64,000 nucleotides of DNA, taken from positions 57,351 through 121,350 of the forward strand of contig CANRYS010000011.1 in the NCBI GenBank assembly GCA_947644305.1, written 5' to 3'. The notes beneath the pieces are model-generated. The model ran no database searches and was not told the DNA's origin. It saw only the letters and a list, made by a program, of their open reading frames with translations. The translations under genes were made by a program, and so were the position numbers. Origin of the DNA: an uncultured Roseburia sp. (lineage in GTDB: Bacteria > Bacillota > Clostridia > Lachnospirales > Lachnospiraceae). This document shows positions 27,013 through 36,859 of this stretch, piece by piece (positions within the stretch are counted from its first letter, which is position 1; each line of letters opens with the position of its first letter).

Positions 27013-28395
27013 TCAAAAAACCTTTTCACACAAGATGCGAAGCCCTTCTTTTAGCTCTTCCTTCGTCTGCCCAGCAAAACCGATCAGAAAGGAAGGCATA
27101 TAGTCTTCTGGCAGCTCTTTATAATAAAAAGACAGGGGGCGCAGACGGATCTCATATTTCTGTGCCGCCTGCATCACCTTTTCTTCTTCCCGCTGCCGAA
27201 GGCTCCGGGCGATGACATAAAGCCCAGCGTAATCTCCCGTCACCTCGATGCGGTCCTGGTAACTGCGGAAAACAGCCAGTACCGTATCATGTTTTTCCTT
27301 ATACCGTTTGCGCATCCTGTTCAAATGCTTTTCAAAATACCCTCCATGGATAAATTCAGCCATCATCGCCTGATCCAGACGGGATACCGGACAGTTATAG
27401 TCCCCACAGCACTCTTGAAATCGCTCTAAAAGCTGGTCTGGCAGAACCATATATCCCATCCGAAGCGCCGGCGCGATGGCTTTGGAAAAGGTACCGATAT
27501 AAATGACTTTCCCCTCGGAGTCGATGCTTTGCAGCGCCGGGATCGGTCTTCCCTTGTAGCGGTACTCACTGTCGTGGTCATCTTCGATGATATATCTGTC
27601 TTCCTCTTCCTTCGCCCACTGAAGAAGCTGCTGTCTTTTGGCGATCGACATAACTGTCCCCAGAGGAAACTGGTGGGATGGCGTCACATAGCAGAGCTCG
27701 GCTCCAGAAGCTTCCAGCCCCTCGATTCCGATCCCACCGCCTTCCACATCAATATGACAGACCTCGAAGCCATGGGAGGCCAGAATCTTTTTTGCCCTTA
27801 CATAGCCTGGCTCTTCAAAAGCAATCCTCTTTTTGTGCCGGAACAGCACCGATAAAAGCTGGAGTAGGTATCCGATCCCTGCCCCGATGACCACATTGGC
27901 CGCTTGACACAATACCCCTCTCGAACCGTAGAGATAATCTGCCACCGCCCGCCTCAGTTCCCAGTCCCCCCGGTAATCTCCCGCCAGGAAAAGACTGTGG
28001 TCCTTTAATGCCTTTCTCCCAATAGACTGCCAGACAGAATAGGGAAAACTCTCCACATCCACCGCATCGGGATCAAAATCATACCGATAGTTCTCCTGAC
28101 CTTTCTCCTCCCCCTCTTCCTTGTGTTCTGCCGGATGAATCTGCTGGGTATGGGTGATCCTGTTCACAAAATATCCCCGTTTGGGCAGGGCATATACATA
28201 TCCTTCTGCCACCAACTGTTCATAAGCGGTGTCCACCGGATTTCTGCTGACCGAAAGATAACCAGCCAGCTCCCTAGCAGATGGCAGTTTTTCCCCACAG
28301 GAAAGTCTTCCCGACAGGATTTCTTCTTTTACATAAGAATAAATCTGATGATACATCGGTTCATCAGATTTATTGTCTAAAGAAAAGGTAAGCAT
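27013..28395 (-). CDS. MocR/PdxR-type GntR regulator with aminotransferase domain
   Basis: 460 residues. An N-terminal GntR winged helix (residues 1-75: MYHQIYSYVKEEILSGRLSC, GEKLPSARELAGYLSVSRNP) is fused by a linker to a fold-type I aminotransferase. The PLP-binding lysine is in YIGTFSKAIAPALRMGYM, and EDDHDSEYR is the family's substrate-binding stretch. PdxR members control vitamin B6 genes and others control GABA or taurine use; no such gene is adjacent. The start overlaps the end of ribF by 26 nt, with GGAGGAGG 9 nt upstream, so it belongs to the end of the nusA-ribF transcript. Confidence 0.92.
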   Translation of the reverse strand: MLTFSLDNKSDEPMYHQIYSYVKEEILSGRLSCGEKLPSARELAGYLSVSRNPVDTAYEQLVAEGYVYALPKRGYFVNRITHTQQIHPAEHKEEGEEKGQENYRYDFDPDAVDVESFPYSVWQSIGRKALKDHSLFLAGDYRGDWELRRAVADYLYGSRGVLCQAANVVIGAGIGYLLQLLSVLFRHKKRIAFEEPGYVRAKKILASHGFEVCHIDVEGGGIGIEGLEASGAELCYVTPSHQFPLGTVMSIAKRQQLLQWAKEEEDRYIIEDDHDSEYRYKGRPIPALQSIDSEGKVIYIGTFSKAIAPALRMGYMVLPDQLLERFQECCGDYNCPVSRLDQAMMAEFIHGGYFEKHLNRMRKRYKEKHDTVLAVFRSYQDRIEVTGDYAGLYVIARSLRQREEEKVMQAAQKYEIRLRPLSFYYKELPEDYMPSFLIGFAGQTKEELKEGLRILCEKVF

Positions 28396-29254
28396 TTTTC
28401 TTATCCTCCTCCAACTGTATTTTTAATGTATCCAGCCCGGAAAACTTTCGTTCTCCACGCAAAAATGCAAACAGCTCCACGCAGATCATCTCTCCGTAGA
28501 TCTCCCGGTCGAAGTCCATGATATAAGTTTCTGCACCAGCCCGGTTTTCTCCAGGTATGGTTGGCTTAACACCTACATTGGTAACTCCTATATACTCACC
28601 GTACTGTGTGTGTATCCGGGACGCATAGACGCCATAGGGAGGGAGAAGTTTTTCCTGCTCCGGAAGCTGATTCACCGTGGGCATCTGTATCGTCCTTCCA
28701 ATCTGATTGCCCCGGCATACTTCCCCATATATAAAATAAGGATGACCCAGTAGCTGATTCACCATCTCTATGCTGCCCTTTTCCAGCTCCTCACGGACTT
28801 TCGTGCTGCTGACTGGCTCACCGAACATTTTCTTTTTTGGAAAAACTTTTAGTTCATAACCATAAATGGAACTGTTTTTCATTAAAAAAGCCACATCGCC
28901 CTGACGCTTGTACCCAAACCGGAAATCCTCACCTACAGAGATCACCTTCGCCCCACACTGACGAATCAGAATGTCTTCCAAAAAATCCTGGGGCTTCATA
29001 TGTGACAATTCCTCGTCAAAAGGACAGTCGACGTACACTTCGATCCCAAGCTTCTTCGCCAGATAACGTTTTTCCTCCGAACTGTATATATGTCTGGAAT
29101 CGGAAAAGCGAAAGGTAAAAAGAACCTTCGTCAGATCTGAAGATTCCTGGATTGAGTCCAGCAGCATCCGATGTCCGCTATGCAGACCGTCAAATTTGCC
29201 GATACAAATCGCTGTATTATTCAGTTTATATGGTCCGTGTTCCAGAATCTTCAT
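28370..29254 (-). CDS. ribF: Bifunctional riboflavin kinase / FAD synthetase
   Basis: 294 residues. It makes FMN and then FAD. The nucleotidylyltransferase half has CIGKFDGLHSGHRMLLDSI (HxGH) and SSTKVREELEKG; the flavokinase half has GRTIQMPTVNQL (the PTxN motif) and YIGVTNVGVKPTI. The ATG at 29254 starts 7 nt after the truB stop; a much longer frame upstream overlaps truB and has no homology. Last translation-operon gene before the MocR regulator. Confidence 0.95.
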   Translation of the reverse strand: MKILEHGPYKLNNTAICIGKFDGLHSGHRMLLDSIQESSDLTKVLFTFRFSDSRHIYSSEEKRYLAKKLGIEVYVDCPFDEELSHMKPQDFLEDILIRQCGAKVISVGEDFRFGYKRQGDVAFLMKNSSIYGYELKVFPKKKMFGEPVSSTKVREELEKGSIEMVNQLLGHPYFIYGEVCRGNQIGRTIQMPTVNQLPEQEKLLPPYGVYASRIHTQYGEYIGVTNVGVKPTIPGENRAGAETYIMDFDREIYGEMICVELFAFLRGERKFSGLDTLKIQLEEDKKNAYLFFRQ

Positions 29255-29261
29255 CTCTGTC

Positions 29262-30221
29262 TCATGCCTTTCTCTCTGTATATCCGCCAGACCCCTCATT
29301 AAAAAACATCTTATGGTTTCCAAAGCCACGCCTTTCGTCTTTGTATCTGTAAATGGCATAAAAACGCTGCGTCTCGTCATACATTCGGACCAGCGCCCCT
29401 TCTGTCAGAACTTCCCCGCTCCGGCAGAACTCCCCAGCCACATCATTTCCATTTTTCAGGAACCGGAGTCCCTTTTCCTCAACGATAACTGCGGGATACT
29501 TTTTAAATACGTGATCCACTGGGTACAAAATTTCCTCTATTTTTCCATTTATATATATATCCTCGATCTCAGCCAAAGTATGTGCCTTCTCCAGAAAAAA
29601 AGGCGCTACCGAAGTGCGCACAAGAGAGGCCATAGCGGCTCCACATCCCAGCTTTTCCCCTATATCATGACACAGCGTGCGGATATAGGTTCCCTTAGAA
29701 CAGTGTACTCTCATGGAAAATTCTTTCTTCCCTGGCTCATACTCCGACACTTCACAAGAATATATATTGATCCTGCGCGCCTGACGCTCCACCTCGATGC
29801 CCTGTCTTGCCAGCTCATACAGCCGCCTTCCATTTACTTTTACGGCGGAATACATCGGCGGGATCTGCCAGATCTCACCGGTAAATGCCTGGGCTGCCTG
29901 GCGGATCTCATCCAGGTTCACAGATACCGGATGTTCCTCCTGAATTCTTCCTGTCATGTCCTGGGTATCCGTCACAACTCCCAGACGGACAACCGCTTCA
30001 TAGGTCTTGGACTTGTCCGTCAGAAGTTCACATACTTTAGTCGCCCTGCCAAGGCAGACGGGAAGCACCCCGACGGCATCCGGATCTAATGTGCCGGTAT
30101 GCCCAATCTTTTTCTGATGAAGGATCCCTCTCAGCTTCGCCACCACATCATGGGAAGTAAAACCCTTCTCCTTATATACATTGAGTATTCCATCCATCGT
30201 TCTCTTCCGGGATGTGCCCAT
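29262..30221 (-). CDS. truB: tRNA pseudouridine(55) synthase
   Basis: 319 residues. It makes pseudouridine 55 in the T loop of tRNAs. GILNVYKEKGFTSHDVVAKL, the catalytic IGHTGTLDPDAVGVLPVCLG (Asp), KTYEAVVRLG and the C-terminal PUA-like part are standard. An AAAGGAG site overlapping the nrnA stop is 4 nt from the ATG at 30221; an internal ATG at 30197 (MDGILNV) is the alternative start and would match many relatives. It lies 9 nt after nrnA. Confidence 0.95.
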   Translation of the reverse strand: MGTSRKRTMDGILNVYKEKGFTSHDVVAKLRGILHQKKIGHTGTLDPDAVGVLPVCLGRATKVCELLTDKSKTYEAVVRLGVVTDTQDMTGRIQEEHPVSVNLDEIRQAAQAFTGEIWQIPPMYSAVKVNGRRLYELARQGIEVERQARRINIYSCEVSEYEPGKKEFSMRVHCSKGTYIRTLCHDIGEKLGCGAAMASLVRTSVAPFFLEKAHTLAEIEDIYINGKIEEILYPVDHVFKKYPAVIVEEKGLRFLKNGNDVAGEFCRSGEVLTEGALVRMYDETQRFYAIYRYKDERRGFGNHKMFFNEGSGGYTERKA

Positions 30222-30230
30222 CCTGCTCCT

Positions 30231-31181
30231 TTACTTTTGATCATTAAACTGCTTTTCAATGTGTTCCGTAATATTGTTGATCACATCAAAAGCAGAACCC
30301 TTAATCGTACAGCCTGCCGCACGAATATGCCCGCCACCGCCAAAAAAGGAAGCGATCTTGCTCACATCTACAAACTCATTGGAACGCATACTCACCTTAT
30401 ATTCAATGGTATCCTTCTCAGTCAGAAGAATTGCCACCTCGACTCCCTGGGTGGTTCGCAGCTCATCGATCACGCCATCCAGATCCGATGGTTTTGCCTC
30501 ATAAAAATCCAATACCCGGCGGGATACAACAGAAAAAATGACTTTCCCGTCCATCACCCGGACACTTTCTAACAGACAGCGTCCCATGATCTGAAGCTGA
30601 CGGTACGTCTTCATATAAAAACTTTCATCAATGATCTTACCATAAGGGATTCCCTTCTGCATCAGCTTCCCCGCGATCTCCATTGTGGACAGTCCCGTAT
30701 TGGAATGTTTAAACACTCCGGTGTCATGAATGATCCCGGTATAAAATGCCTGCGCAGAGAAATAACCAATTTTATCCACATCCAAAAGACCGCAGAGCAC
30801 TTCACAGGTGGAACTGGCCTCTGCCTCCACATGGTTTACCTCTGCAAAATTTGTGTTGCTGATGTGATGGTCGATATTGACCCTTCGCACTGCCGCATGA
30901 AATACCGATTCCGCCTCTCCCAGACGGTCCGGCGAACCGCAGTCCAGCGAGACAAACAGATCAAACTTTTCTGTATTGCCCTCCAGTGCCTCTTTCCGAT
31001 TGAGATATTCAAAAGCATCCGGAATCTCTTCTAAGAACACCTGTACCCTTTTGTCTGGAAAATTTTCTATAATATATGAATACAACCCTATACAAGAACC
31101 GATACAGTCTCCATCGGGACGAATATGTCCGCCAATGGCAATGGTTCCTGCTTTCTGAATCTCATCCAATAAAATACTCAT
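30231..31181 (-). CDS. nrnA: DHH-family bifunctional oligoribonuclease / pAp phosphatase NrnA
   Basis: 316 residues. It degrades nano-RNAs or linear dinucleotides and 3'-phosphoadenosine 5'-phosphate. The DHH metal motifs are GGHIRPDGDCIGSCIGLYSY, LFVSLDCGS, RRVNIDHHISN and TGIIHDTGVF; the DHHA1 substrate domain ends in ASFFGGGGHIRAAGCTIKG. Located between rbfA (15 nt) and truB (9 nt), its usual place in Firmicutes. Confidence 0.95.
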   Translation of the reverse strand: MSILLDEIQKAGTIAIGGHIRPDGDCIGSCIGLYSYIIENFPDKRVQVFLEEIPDAFEYLNRKEALEGNTEKFDLFVSLDCGSPDRLGEAESVFHAAVRRVNIDHHISNTNFAEVNHVEAEASSTCEVLCGLLDVDKIGYFSAQAFYTGIIHDTGVFKHSNTGLSTMEIAGKLMQKGIPYGKIIDESFYMKTYRQLQIMGRCLLESVRVMDGKVIFSVVSRRVLDFYEAKPSDLDGVIDELRTTQGVEVAILLTEKDTIEYKVSMRSNEFVDVSKIASFFGGGGHIRAAGCTIKGSAFDVINNITEHIEKQFNDQK

Positions 31182-31196
31182 CCTCTTCCACCCCTT

Positions 31197-31553
31197 CTAT
31201 TCCCTATGATTGACCTCGTCAATCCGCTTTGACATCGTCACACCATACTCGATGGAATGATCCAGAATAAATGTCAACTCTGGTGTGTTTCTCATATTCA
31301 TTCTTCTGGCAAGCTGTCCTCTGGCGAAGGAGGCACTTTTTTTCAGGCCTTCCATCGTTTTCTCTTTCTCTTCCTCACTGCCCAGCACACTGACGAATAT
31401 TTTGGCGAATTTCAGATCTGGAGTCACCTCCACTGCCATCACCGAAGTCATGGGATGCACCCTTGGATCTTTTATCTCTTCCCGTATGATCTGGCTCATC
31501 TCCCGCTGAACCTCGCTGTTGATACGAATATTTTTTACACTATTTTTTTTCAT
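31197..31553 (-). CDS. rbfA: 30S ribosome-binding factor A
   Basis: 118 residues. It helps mature the 16S rRNA 5' end and is a cold-shock factor in relatives. The KH-like single domain is recognisable: RINSEVQREMSQIIREEIKD, SVMAVEVTPDLKFAKIFVSV and the C-terminal LTFILDHSIEYGVTMSKRID. It lies 37 nt downstream of infB. Confidence 0.96.
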   Translation of the reverse strand: MKKNSVKNIRINSEVQREMSQIIREEIKDPRVHPMTSVMAVEVTPDLKFAKIFVSVLGSEEEKEKTMEGLKKSASFARGQLARRMNMRNTPELTFILDHSIEYGVTMSKRIDEVNHRE

Positions 31554-31590
31554 AGTCTCTCCATTCTAAGGATGGAGCCCCGCCTTTTTA

Positions 31591-34485
31591 TTATCGCGGA
31601 ACCTCCACCATGATATAACATTCCACCTGATCCTCTTCGCGGATATCGTTGAAACCATTAAAGACAAGACCACACTCGTAACCGGTCGCCACTTCTTTTA
31701 CATCATCTTTGAAACGTTTCAGGGAAGCCAGCTCACCCTCAAAGATCTGCTCGCCCTCGCGGCTGATGCGGCACTTACAGCCCCTCTCAACCTTTCCGTC
31801 AAGAACATAGGAGCCAGCGATGGTTCCCACACCAGATGCCTTGAATGTCTGGCGGACCTCCACATGACCGATGACCTTTTCCTCAAAGATCGGTTCTAGC
31901 ATACCCTTCAGAGCATTTTCTATGTCTTCTATGGCATCGTAGATGACGCGGTACAGACGGACATCTACATTTTCTCTATCTGCGATCTCTTTCGCTGTAT
32001 TATCTGGCCGGATATTGAATCCGATGATAATGGCATTGGAAGCGCTGGCAAGAGATACGTCGGATTCGTTGATAGCTCCCACTCCGCCGTGGATCACCCG
32101 CACTGCCACTTCTTCGTTGCCAAGTTTGAGAAGGCTTTGTTTTACCGCCTCCACAGATCCCTGTACATCCGCCTTGATAATCAGGTTCAGGTCCTTTACA
32201 TTTCCTGCCTGGATCTGATTGAACAGTCCATCCAGAGAAAGTTTCTTCGCTTTTGTCTCTTCCAACAGTTTATCCTTACTCTGGTCAATATATGCCTGTG
32301 AAATCTGTTTTGCCTCTTTGTCGCTCTCTGTGGATACAAAGATCTCTCCCGCATCCGGCGCTCCGTTCAGACCAAGAATTTCTACAGGTGTAGACGGCCC
32401 TGCCACCTTCACTCTCTCACCATTGTGATCGATCATGGCGCGGACTTTACCATGTGCAGATCCCACTGCCACATGATCGCTGATGTGCAGCATACCCTTC
32501 TGTACGAGTACTGTCGCCACCGGACCGCGTCCCTTATCCAGACGTGCCTCGATCACGATACCACGCGCCTTACGATCTGGATTTGCTTTAAGTTCCAGAA
32601 CCTCTGCCGTGAGCACGATCATCTCAAGCAACTGTTCGATTCCTTCTTTTGTGTGAGCAGATACCGGAACAAATATGGTGCTTCCGCCCCAGTCTTCTGG
32701 AATTAGCTCGTACTCTGCCAGCTCCTGTTTCACCCGCTCAATATTGGCACCGGCTTTATCGATCTTGTTGACTGCCACGATGATCTCCACACCGGCTGCC
32801 TTCGCATGGTTGATGGCTTCTACCGTCTGAGGCATGACACCGTCGTCGGCTGCCACTACCAGAATGGCGATATCCGTAGACTGGGCGCCACGCATACGCA
32901 TAGAGGTAAATGCCTCGTGTCCCGGAGTATCCAGGAAGGTAATCTTTTCCCCGTTGATCTCTACCACATAGGCTCCGATGTGCTGTGTGATTCCTCCTGC
33001 CTCATGGGACGTAACATTTTCTTCTCGAATGGCATCCAGAAGAGAGGTTTTTCCGTGGTCTACATGACCCATTACACAGACTACCGGCGGACGCTTCTTC
33101 ATGGATTCTTCTGGTTCCTCATCTTCTTTCAGAAGCTCTGCTACCATATCAATCTTCTCTTCCATCTCGGCGATGATATCAAACTCCAAAGCGATCTCTT
33201 CTGCCTCTTCAAAGGTAATATCCTGGTTCAGAGAAACGACCTGACCCTGCATAAACAGCTTTTTCACCAGCGCAGCTGCCGGCATTTTCATTTTATCCGC
33301 CAGCTCACGAATCGTCAGACTCTCTGGTATCGTAATCTGCTTAATGGTCTCTTCTGGCTCTTTTGCTGCCGGTTCCGGTTTAATGAAAGCACCCTTTCTG
33401 TTCGGGTCCTTCTTGCTGCGGATTTTGCTCATCTCTTCTTTGCTAGATTTTTTATAGGTTCCCTTTTCTGTTACTTTCTTATTACTTCTCTTACGGGAGT
33501 TTTTCTGCTCCTGTTTGATGCCGTCAAAACCGCTCTGGGACTTTTCAAAGCGCTCAAATACGCGCTCACCGCCCCGACCGCCGTTATTTCTGCGGTCTCC
33601 ATTGTTGTTCTGTCCGCGGCGGTCTCCACCACCAAAGTTTCCATTTCCTTGACCTCTGTTTCCCTGGCCTCTCCGGTCATTTCCGCCACCCTGGCCTCCG
33701 TTCTGATTCCGGTTCCCCTGGTTTCTGCGGTCTCCATTGTTATTCTGGTTACGGCGGTCTCCACCACCAAAGTTCCCATTTCCCTGGCCTCTCCGATCAT
33801 TTCCGCCACCCTGGCTTCCGTTCTGATTCCGGTTCCCCTGGTTTCTGCGGTCTCCATTGTTGTTCTGATTTCTTCGCTCCCCGTTATTCTGGAAGCGGCG
33901 CTCTCCACCGCTCTGATTACGGCGTTCTCCATTGCCAGAATTTCCGGTGCCCTGGCCTCCGTTCTGGTTCCGGTTCCCCTGATTTCTACGGTCCCCATTG
34001 CTGTTCTGGTTTCTTCGCTCCCCATTACTCTGACTACGGTTCCCCTGGTTTTTCTGCTCCCCGCTCTGAGGCTCTTTATTCCGGTTCTCTTTGTTTTGAG
34101 GTTCTTTGCGATCCGTCTCTTTCCGTTCTGGTGTCTGACCCGCATCTGCCGAATCCGCCTTTTCAGGAGCCTCTTTCTTTTCTTTCGGGACTTCTGTCGG
34201 CTTCTCTTCCGGCTTTTCTGTCTTCTTCTCTGGCATTTCCTTTTTCGGAGCCGGCTGTTCTGCCGGTTTGCTTTCCGTTCCCTTTTTCTTCGCCGGAACT
34301 GCCGGTTTATTGGCATTGTTGAAGGTCTTTAGCAAGAAGGCGATCGCATCATCTTCGATATTACTGTTGGCACCTTTTACTTCAAAACCATTATCATTCA
34401 AAAGCTTCACCAGATCTCCGCTTTTGATTTCTTTATTCTTTGACTGCAAGCTTCTTGCAATTTCATATATTTTCATTTTCGCCAT
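31591..34485 (-). CDS. infB: Translation initiation factor IF-2 with long Asn/Gly/Arg-rich region
   Basis: 964 residues (Bacillus about 716). It places fMet-tRNA on the 30S subunit. An IF2_N domain lies at 1-55 ([20 protein letters not shown]), then a Lys/Glu/Pro-rich stretch to about 140. A low-complexity region at about 145-306 is built from [14 protein letters not shown] and [11 protein letters not shown] units, including an imperfect 39-residue duplication. A second IF2_N domain precedes the G domain ([36 protein letters not shown]). GGAGG lies 9 nt before the ATG, which is inside ylxQ (23-nt overlap). Confidence 0.97.
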   Translation of the reverse strand: MAKMKIYEIARSLQSKNKEIKSGDLVKLLNDNGFEVKGANSNIEDDAIAFLLKTFNNANKPAVPAKKKGTESKPAEQPAPKKEMPEKKTEKPEEKPTEVPKEKKEAPEKADSADAGQTPERKETDRKEPQNKENRNKEPQSGEQKNQGNRSQSNGERRNQNSNGDRRNQGNRNQNGGQGTGNSGNGERRNQSGGERRFQNNGERRNQNNNGDRRNQGNRNQNGSQGGGNDRRGQGNGNFGGGDRRNQNNNGDRRNQGNRNQNGGQGGGNDRRGQGNRGQGNGNFGGGDRRGQNNNGDRRNNGGRGGERVFERFEKSQSGFDGIKQEQKNSRKRSNKKVTEKGTYKKSSKEEMSKIRSKKDPNRKGAFIKPEPAAKEPEETIKQITIPESLTIRELADKMKMPAAALVKKLFMQGQVVSLNQDITFEEAEEIALEFDIIAEMEEKIDMVAELLKEDEEPEESMKKRPPVVCVMGHVDHGKTSLLDAIREENVTSHEAGGITQHIGAYVVEINGEKITFLDTPGHEAFTSMRMRGAQSTDIAILVVAADDGVMPQTVEAINHAKAAGVEIIVAVNKIDKAGANIERVKQELAEYELIPEDWGGSTIFVPVSAHTKEGIEQLLEMIVLTAEVLELKANPDRKARGIVIEARLDKGRGPVATVLVQKGMLHISDHVAVGSAHGKVRAMIDHNGERVKVAGPSTPVEILGLNGAPDAGEIFVSTESDKEAKQISQAYIDQSKDKLLEETKAKKLSLDGLFNQIQAGNVKDLNLIIKADVQGSVEAVKQSLLKLGNEEVAVRVIHGGVGAINESDVSLASASNAIIIGFNIRPDNTAKEIADRENVDVRLYRVIYDAIEDIENALKGMLEPIFEEKVIGHVEVRQTFKASGVGTIAGSYVLDGKVERGCKCRISREGEQIFEGELASLKRFKDDVKEVATGYECGLVFNGFNDIREEDQVECYIMVEVPR

Positions 34486-34804
34486 TCACTTTTTCCTCCA
34501 AATCTAAATTCTTACCAATTGACACTGCAAATCCCGGATTCAGAACTGCCATCGAAGCACGGAACTCTTTTCCCACCGCTTTTCCCAATGTTTCCTTACT
34601 GCCATACAGGGCAAAAGGAACCCGGTAATACCGGCAGGAATTCCTGAATTTTTTCTTCGTATTTTCAGAAGCGTCCTCTGCAACGATTACCAGTCTTGCC
34701 CTGCCGGAACGGATCGCTTCTTCAGTAAGAAATTCCCCGCAGGCTACGTCTCCGGCTCTCATCGCCAATCCAAGAGTTCCCAGTACCTTACTCTGCTGAA
34801 TCAT
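34463..34804 (-). CDS. L7Ae/L30e-family ribosome-associated protein (YlxQ)
   Basis: 113 residues. It is a small RNA-binding protein of the L7Ae/L30e fold: [20 protein letters not shown], then [20 protein letters not shown] and [21 protein letters not shown]. subtilis YlxQ is the counterpart. It overlaps ylxR by 4 nt and infB by 23 nt, so all three are translationally coupled. The tail after [20 protein letters not shown] is not conserved. Confidence 0.92.
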   Translation of the reverse strand: MIQQSKVLGTLGLAMRAGDVACGEFLTEEAIRSGRARLVIVAEDASENTKKKFRNSCRYYRVPFALYGSKETLGKAVGKEFRASMAVLNPGFAVSIGKNLDLEEKVNGENENI

Positions 34805-35088
34805 TCACTCAACTGCCTTTCTAAATCTTCATAAACTTCCTCTGACACATTTATTCTAAACGCCCGGCTCAGTCCGTTGGTTTTTCGCGCTTTTTTCAAA
34901 CACTCCAGGTCATCACACAGATAAGCTCCTCTTCCATTTATTTTTCCTGTGCGGTCAATGCAAATCTTTGGTTCCCCGCCGGAATCCTCCTCTGTTCCTG
35001 ATACCTTCACCACTCGGATGAGCTGCTTTTTTTCTTTGCTTTCCCGACAGCCGATACACTGTCTCATAGGAATCTTTTTCCCCTTCAA
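34801..35088 (-). CDS. YlxR family RNA-binding protein (RnpM)
   Basis: 95 residues. PMRQCIGCRESKEKKQLIRV and the GRGAYLCDDLECLKKARKTN stretch are the family signature. In B. subtilis the homologue (RnpM) binds RNase P RNA and lowers its activity, so a link between translation genes and tRNA processing is likely. It lies 12 nt after nusA and overlaps ylxQ by 4 nt. Confidence 0.94.
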   Translation of the reverse strand: MKGKKIPMRQCIGCRESKEKKQLIRVVKVSGTEEDSGGEPKICIDRTGKINGRGAYLCDDLECLKKARKTNGLSRAFRINVSEEVYEDLERQLSE

Positions 35089-35100
35089 ACGATCAACTCC

Positions 35101-36171
35101 TTACCCTTCAAGGCTCTGCGTCTCACTCTTGATATCGATCTTATATCCAGTCAGTTTTGCCGCAAGCCGCGCATTCTGTCCCTCTTTACCGATAGCGAGG
35201 GAGAGCTGGTAATCCGGCACGATCACCAATGCTGTCTTTTCCTCCGGATCCACCGTAACGGATAATACTCTCGAAGGACTCAGGGCATGCTCGATAAAGA
35301 TCGCCGGATTTTCGTTCCATTCCACAATGTCAATCTTTTCTCCGCGAAGCTCTTCCACAACGGTATTTACACGGATACCATTGACTCCGACACAGGCGCC
35401 TACCGGATCTACATCGGGATTGGAACTGTACACCGCGATCTTAGAACGCGATCCCGCCTCTCTTGACACATTTTTGATCTCCACAACACCACTCTGGATC
35501 TCTGCCACCTCAGATTCAAACAATCTTTTTACAAGTTCTGGATGGGTACGGCTGATGGTGATTCTCGGTCCCCTTGTAGTGTCTCTTACCTCTGTCACAT
35601 ACACTTTGATCTTTTCATGGGAACGAAATCTCTCGGTCTTCACCTGCTCTGCCTCGGTGAGAACCGTATCCACCTTGCCGAGATTTACGGTATAATTTCC
35701 ATTGGAATAACGCTGTACTGTACCTGTGATGATGTCCCGCTCTTTCGTATAATACTGATCATAAAGGACTTTCCTCTCCTCTTCGCGAATCTTCTGCACC
35801 ACAACCTGTTTCGCCTTCTGGGCGGAGATCCGGCCGAAATTCTTCGGCGTCACCTCAATGCTTACAATAGCCCCTACCTCTGTCACATTGTGTCTCGCCT
35901 CTGCCTCGGTCAGAGACATCTGAAGCATATCATCCTCTACCTCTTCCACTACCTCTTTATCCTGATATACATGGAATTCTCCAGTGGTATCATCCAATGT
36001 CACACGAATATTATCGGATTTTCCAAACTGATCCTTACACGCTGCCAGAAGAGAATTCTGAATGGCGTCGATCAAAATCTCCTTGCTGATATCTTTTTCC
36101 TTTTCAATCGCCTCCAATGCCTCGATCAATTCGGGATTCCCACTTGATACTTTGTTATTTTTCGCTTTCAT
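35101..36171 (-). CDS. nusA: Transcription termination/antitermination protein NusA
   Basis: 356 residues. It binds RNA polymerase and RNA and modulates pausing and termination. The N-terminal domain (NPELIEALEAIEKEKDISKE), the S1 domain (IITGTVQRYSNGNYTVNLGK) and two KH domains (VGACVGVNGIRVNTVVEELR; LSLAIGKEGQNARLAAKLTG) are all present, without the proteobacterial C-terminal repeats. The ATG at 36171 (MKAKNNKV) follows GGAGG and AAGGA; a TTG 18 nt earlier is unlikely. It lies 27 nt after rimP. Confidence 0.96.
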   Translation of the reverse strand: MKAKNNKVSSGNPELIEALEAIEKEKDISKEILIDAIQNSLLAACKDQFGKSDNIRVTLDDTTGEFHVYQDKEVVEEVEDDMLQMSLTEAEARHNVTEVGAIVSIEVTPKNFGRISAQKAKQVVVQKIREEERKVLYDQYYTKERDIITGTVQRYSNGNYTVNLGKVDTVLTEAEQVKTERFRSHEKIKVYVTEVRDTTRGPRITISRTHPELVKRLFESEVAEIQSGVVEIKNVSREAGSRSKIAVYSSNPDVDPVGACVGVNGIRVNTVVEELRGEKIDIVEWNENPAIFIEHALSPSRVLSVTVDPEEKTALVIVPDYQLSLAIGKEGQNARLAAKLTGYKIDIKSETQSLEG

Positions 36172-36198
36172 TTTTCCTTTTTCCTCCAATTCTGAATA

Positions 36199-36714
36199 CT
36201 AAAAATCAATCGCTTTTCGAATCAATGCAATATCTTTAATCTCTATCTCCAATTGATCATCACCATCAAATGCCAACAGGATCTTCCCTGCAGCAGTTGT
36301 GGCCTCGGAAGGCGCGTTATATTCTTTCAGGATACCGACAAATTCTTTATCTGTATATTTTTTTCCATCCTGTTCAAAAGTCACCGGAGCAAACAATTTG
36401 ACCTCTACATCCTGTCCCAGGTTTCTTATGTAGTCCTTCGGTTTCTTAAACGGTCTCAGCAGGCCAGGGGAGCTCACTTCAAGAATATAGGATTCTTCGA
36501 TAAAATCCTCTCTGTCCATCAGGTCACTGAGTGCATGGTTTACAAGGGTCAGATCATCAATGGTGATCCCGCCTTCCTTATCAATATAAGCCCTCAGATG
36601 CCAGTTTCCTGCCTCTTTTACAAATTCCACATCAACGAGTTCAAAATGATTTTTCTCCAAAATTGGAGTGATCAGCTGTTCCGTACGCTGCTCATAATTC
36701 TGATGTTTGCTCAA
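36199..36714 (-). CDS. rimP: Ribosome maturation factor RimP
   Basis: 171 residues. It assists 30S assembly. Recognisable stretches: EQLITPILEKNHFELVDVEF, HLRAYIDKEGGITIDDLTLV, and YILEVSSPGLLRPFKKPKDY, the family signature. The start is a TTG at 36714, 6 nt after GAGGG; a TTG two codons earlier touches the site. There is no ATG before the conserved region. First gene of the operon that runs to ribF; an intrinsic-terminator-like hairpin sits in its leader. Confidence 0.94.
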   Translation of the reverse strand: MSKHQNYEQRTEQLITPILEKNHFELVDVEFVKEAGNWHLRAYIDKEGGITIDDLTLVNHALSDLMDREDFIEESYILEVSSPGLLRPFKKPKDYIRNLGQDVEVKLFAPVTFEQDGKKYTDKEFVGILKEYNAPSEATTAAGKILLAFDGDDQLEIEIKDIALIRKAIDF

Positions 36715-36747
36715 AGACAACCCTCTTTTCCTTTTCTACAAATCAAA

Positions 36748-36784
36748 ACGACAAAAACAATGAGTGGACTTTCGCCCACTCATT
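36748..36784 (-). terminator. Terminator-like hairpin in the rimP leader, also downstream of the ABC exporter
   Basis: The stem AATGAGTGG / CCACTCATT (36759-36767, 36776-36784) is followed on the minus strand by TGTTTTTGTCG. It lies about 75 nt after the ABC exporter stop and also between the predicted rimP promoter and the rimP start, so it may end the exporter transcript, attenuate the nusA operon, or both. Confidence 0.8.
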
Positions 36785-36802
36785 TCCATTAACAACATTT
36801 TT

Positions 36803-36831
36803 AGTATATCACACGTTTTCCCAAAAAGCAA
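36803..36831 (-). promoter_or_regulatory. Predicted sigma-A promoter of the rimP-nusA-infB-ribF operon
   Basis: TTGCTT (36826-36831) and TATACT (36803-36808) on the minus strand with a 17-nt spacer. Transcription would begin near 36796, 12 nt before the terminator-like hairpin. Confidence 0.6.
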
Positions 36832-36859
36832 GGGGTTTTGGGATTTTTTTGCACTTCTG

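Noticed and set aside
33593..34010. Tandem-looking repeats that might be a CRISPR array
   Set aside because: They are imperfect, in frame and code for IF-2 low-complexity sequence; no spacers and no cas genes are present.
32806..34332. Plus-strand open frame of 508 codons with hydrophobic, Ser/Ala/Val-rich repeats
   Set aside because: It is the antisense of infB; the repeats mirror the Asn/Gly/Arg codons of IF-2, and there is no ribosome site or homology.
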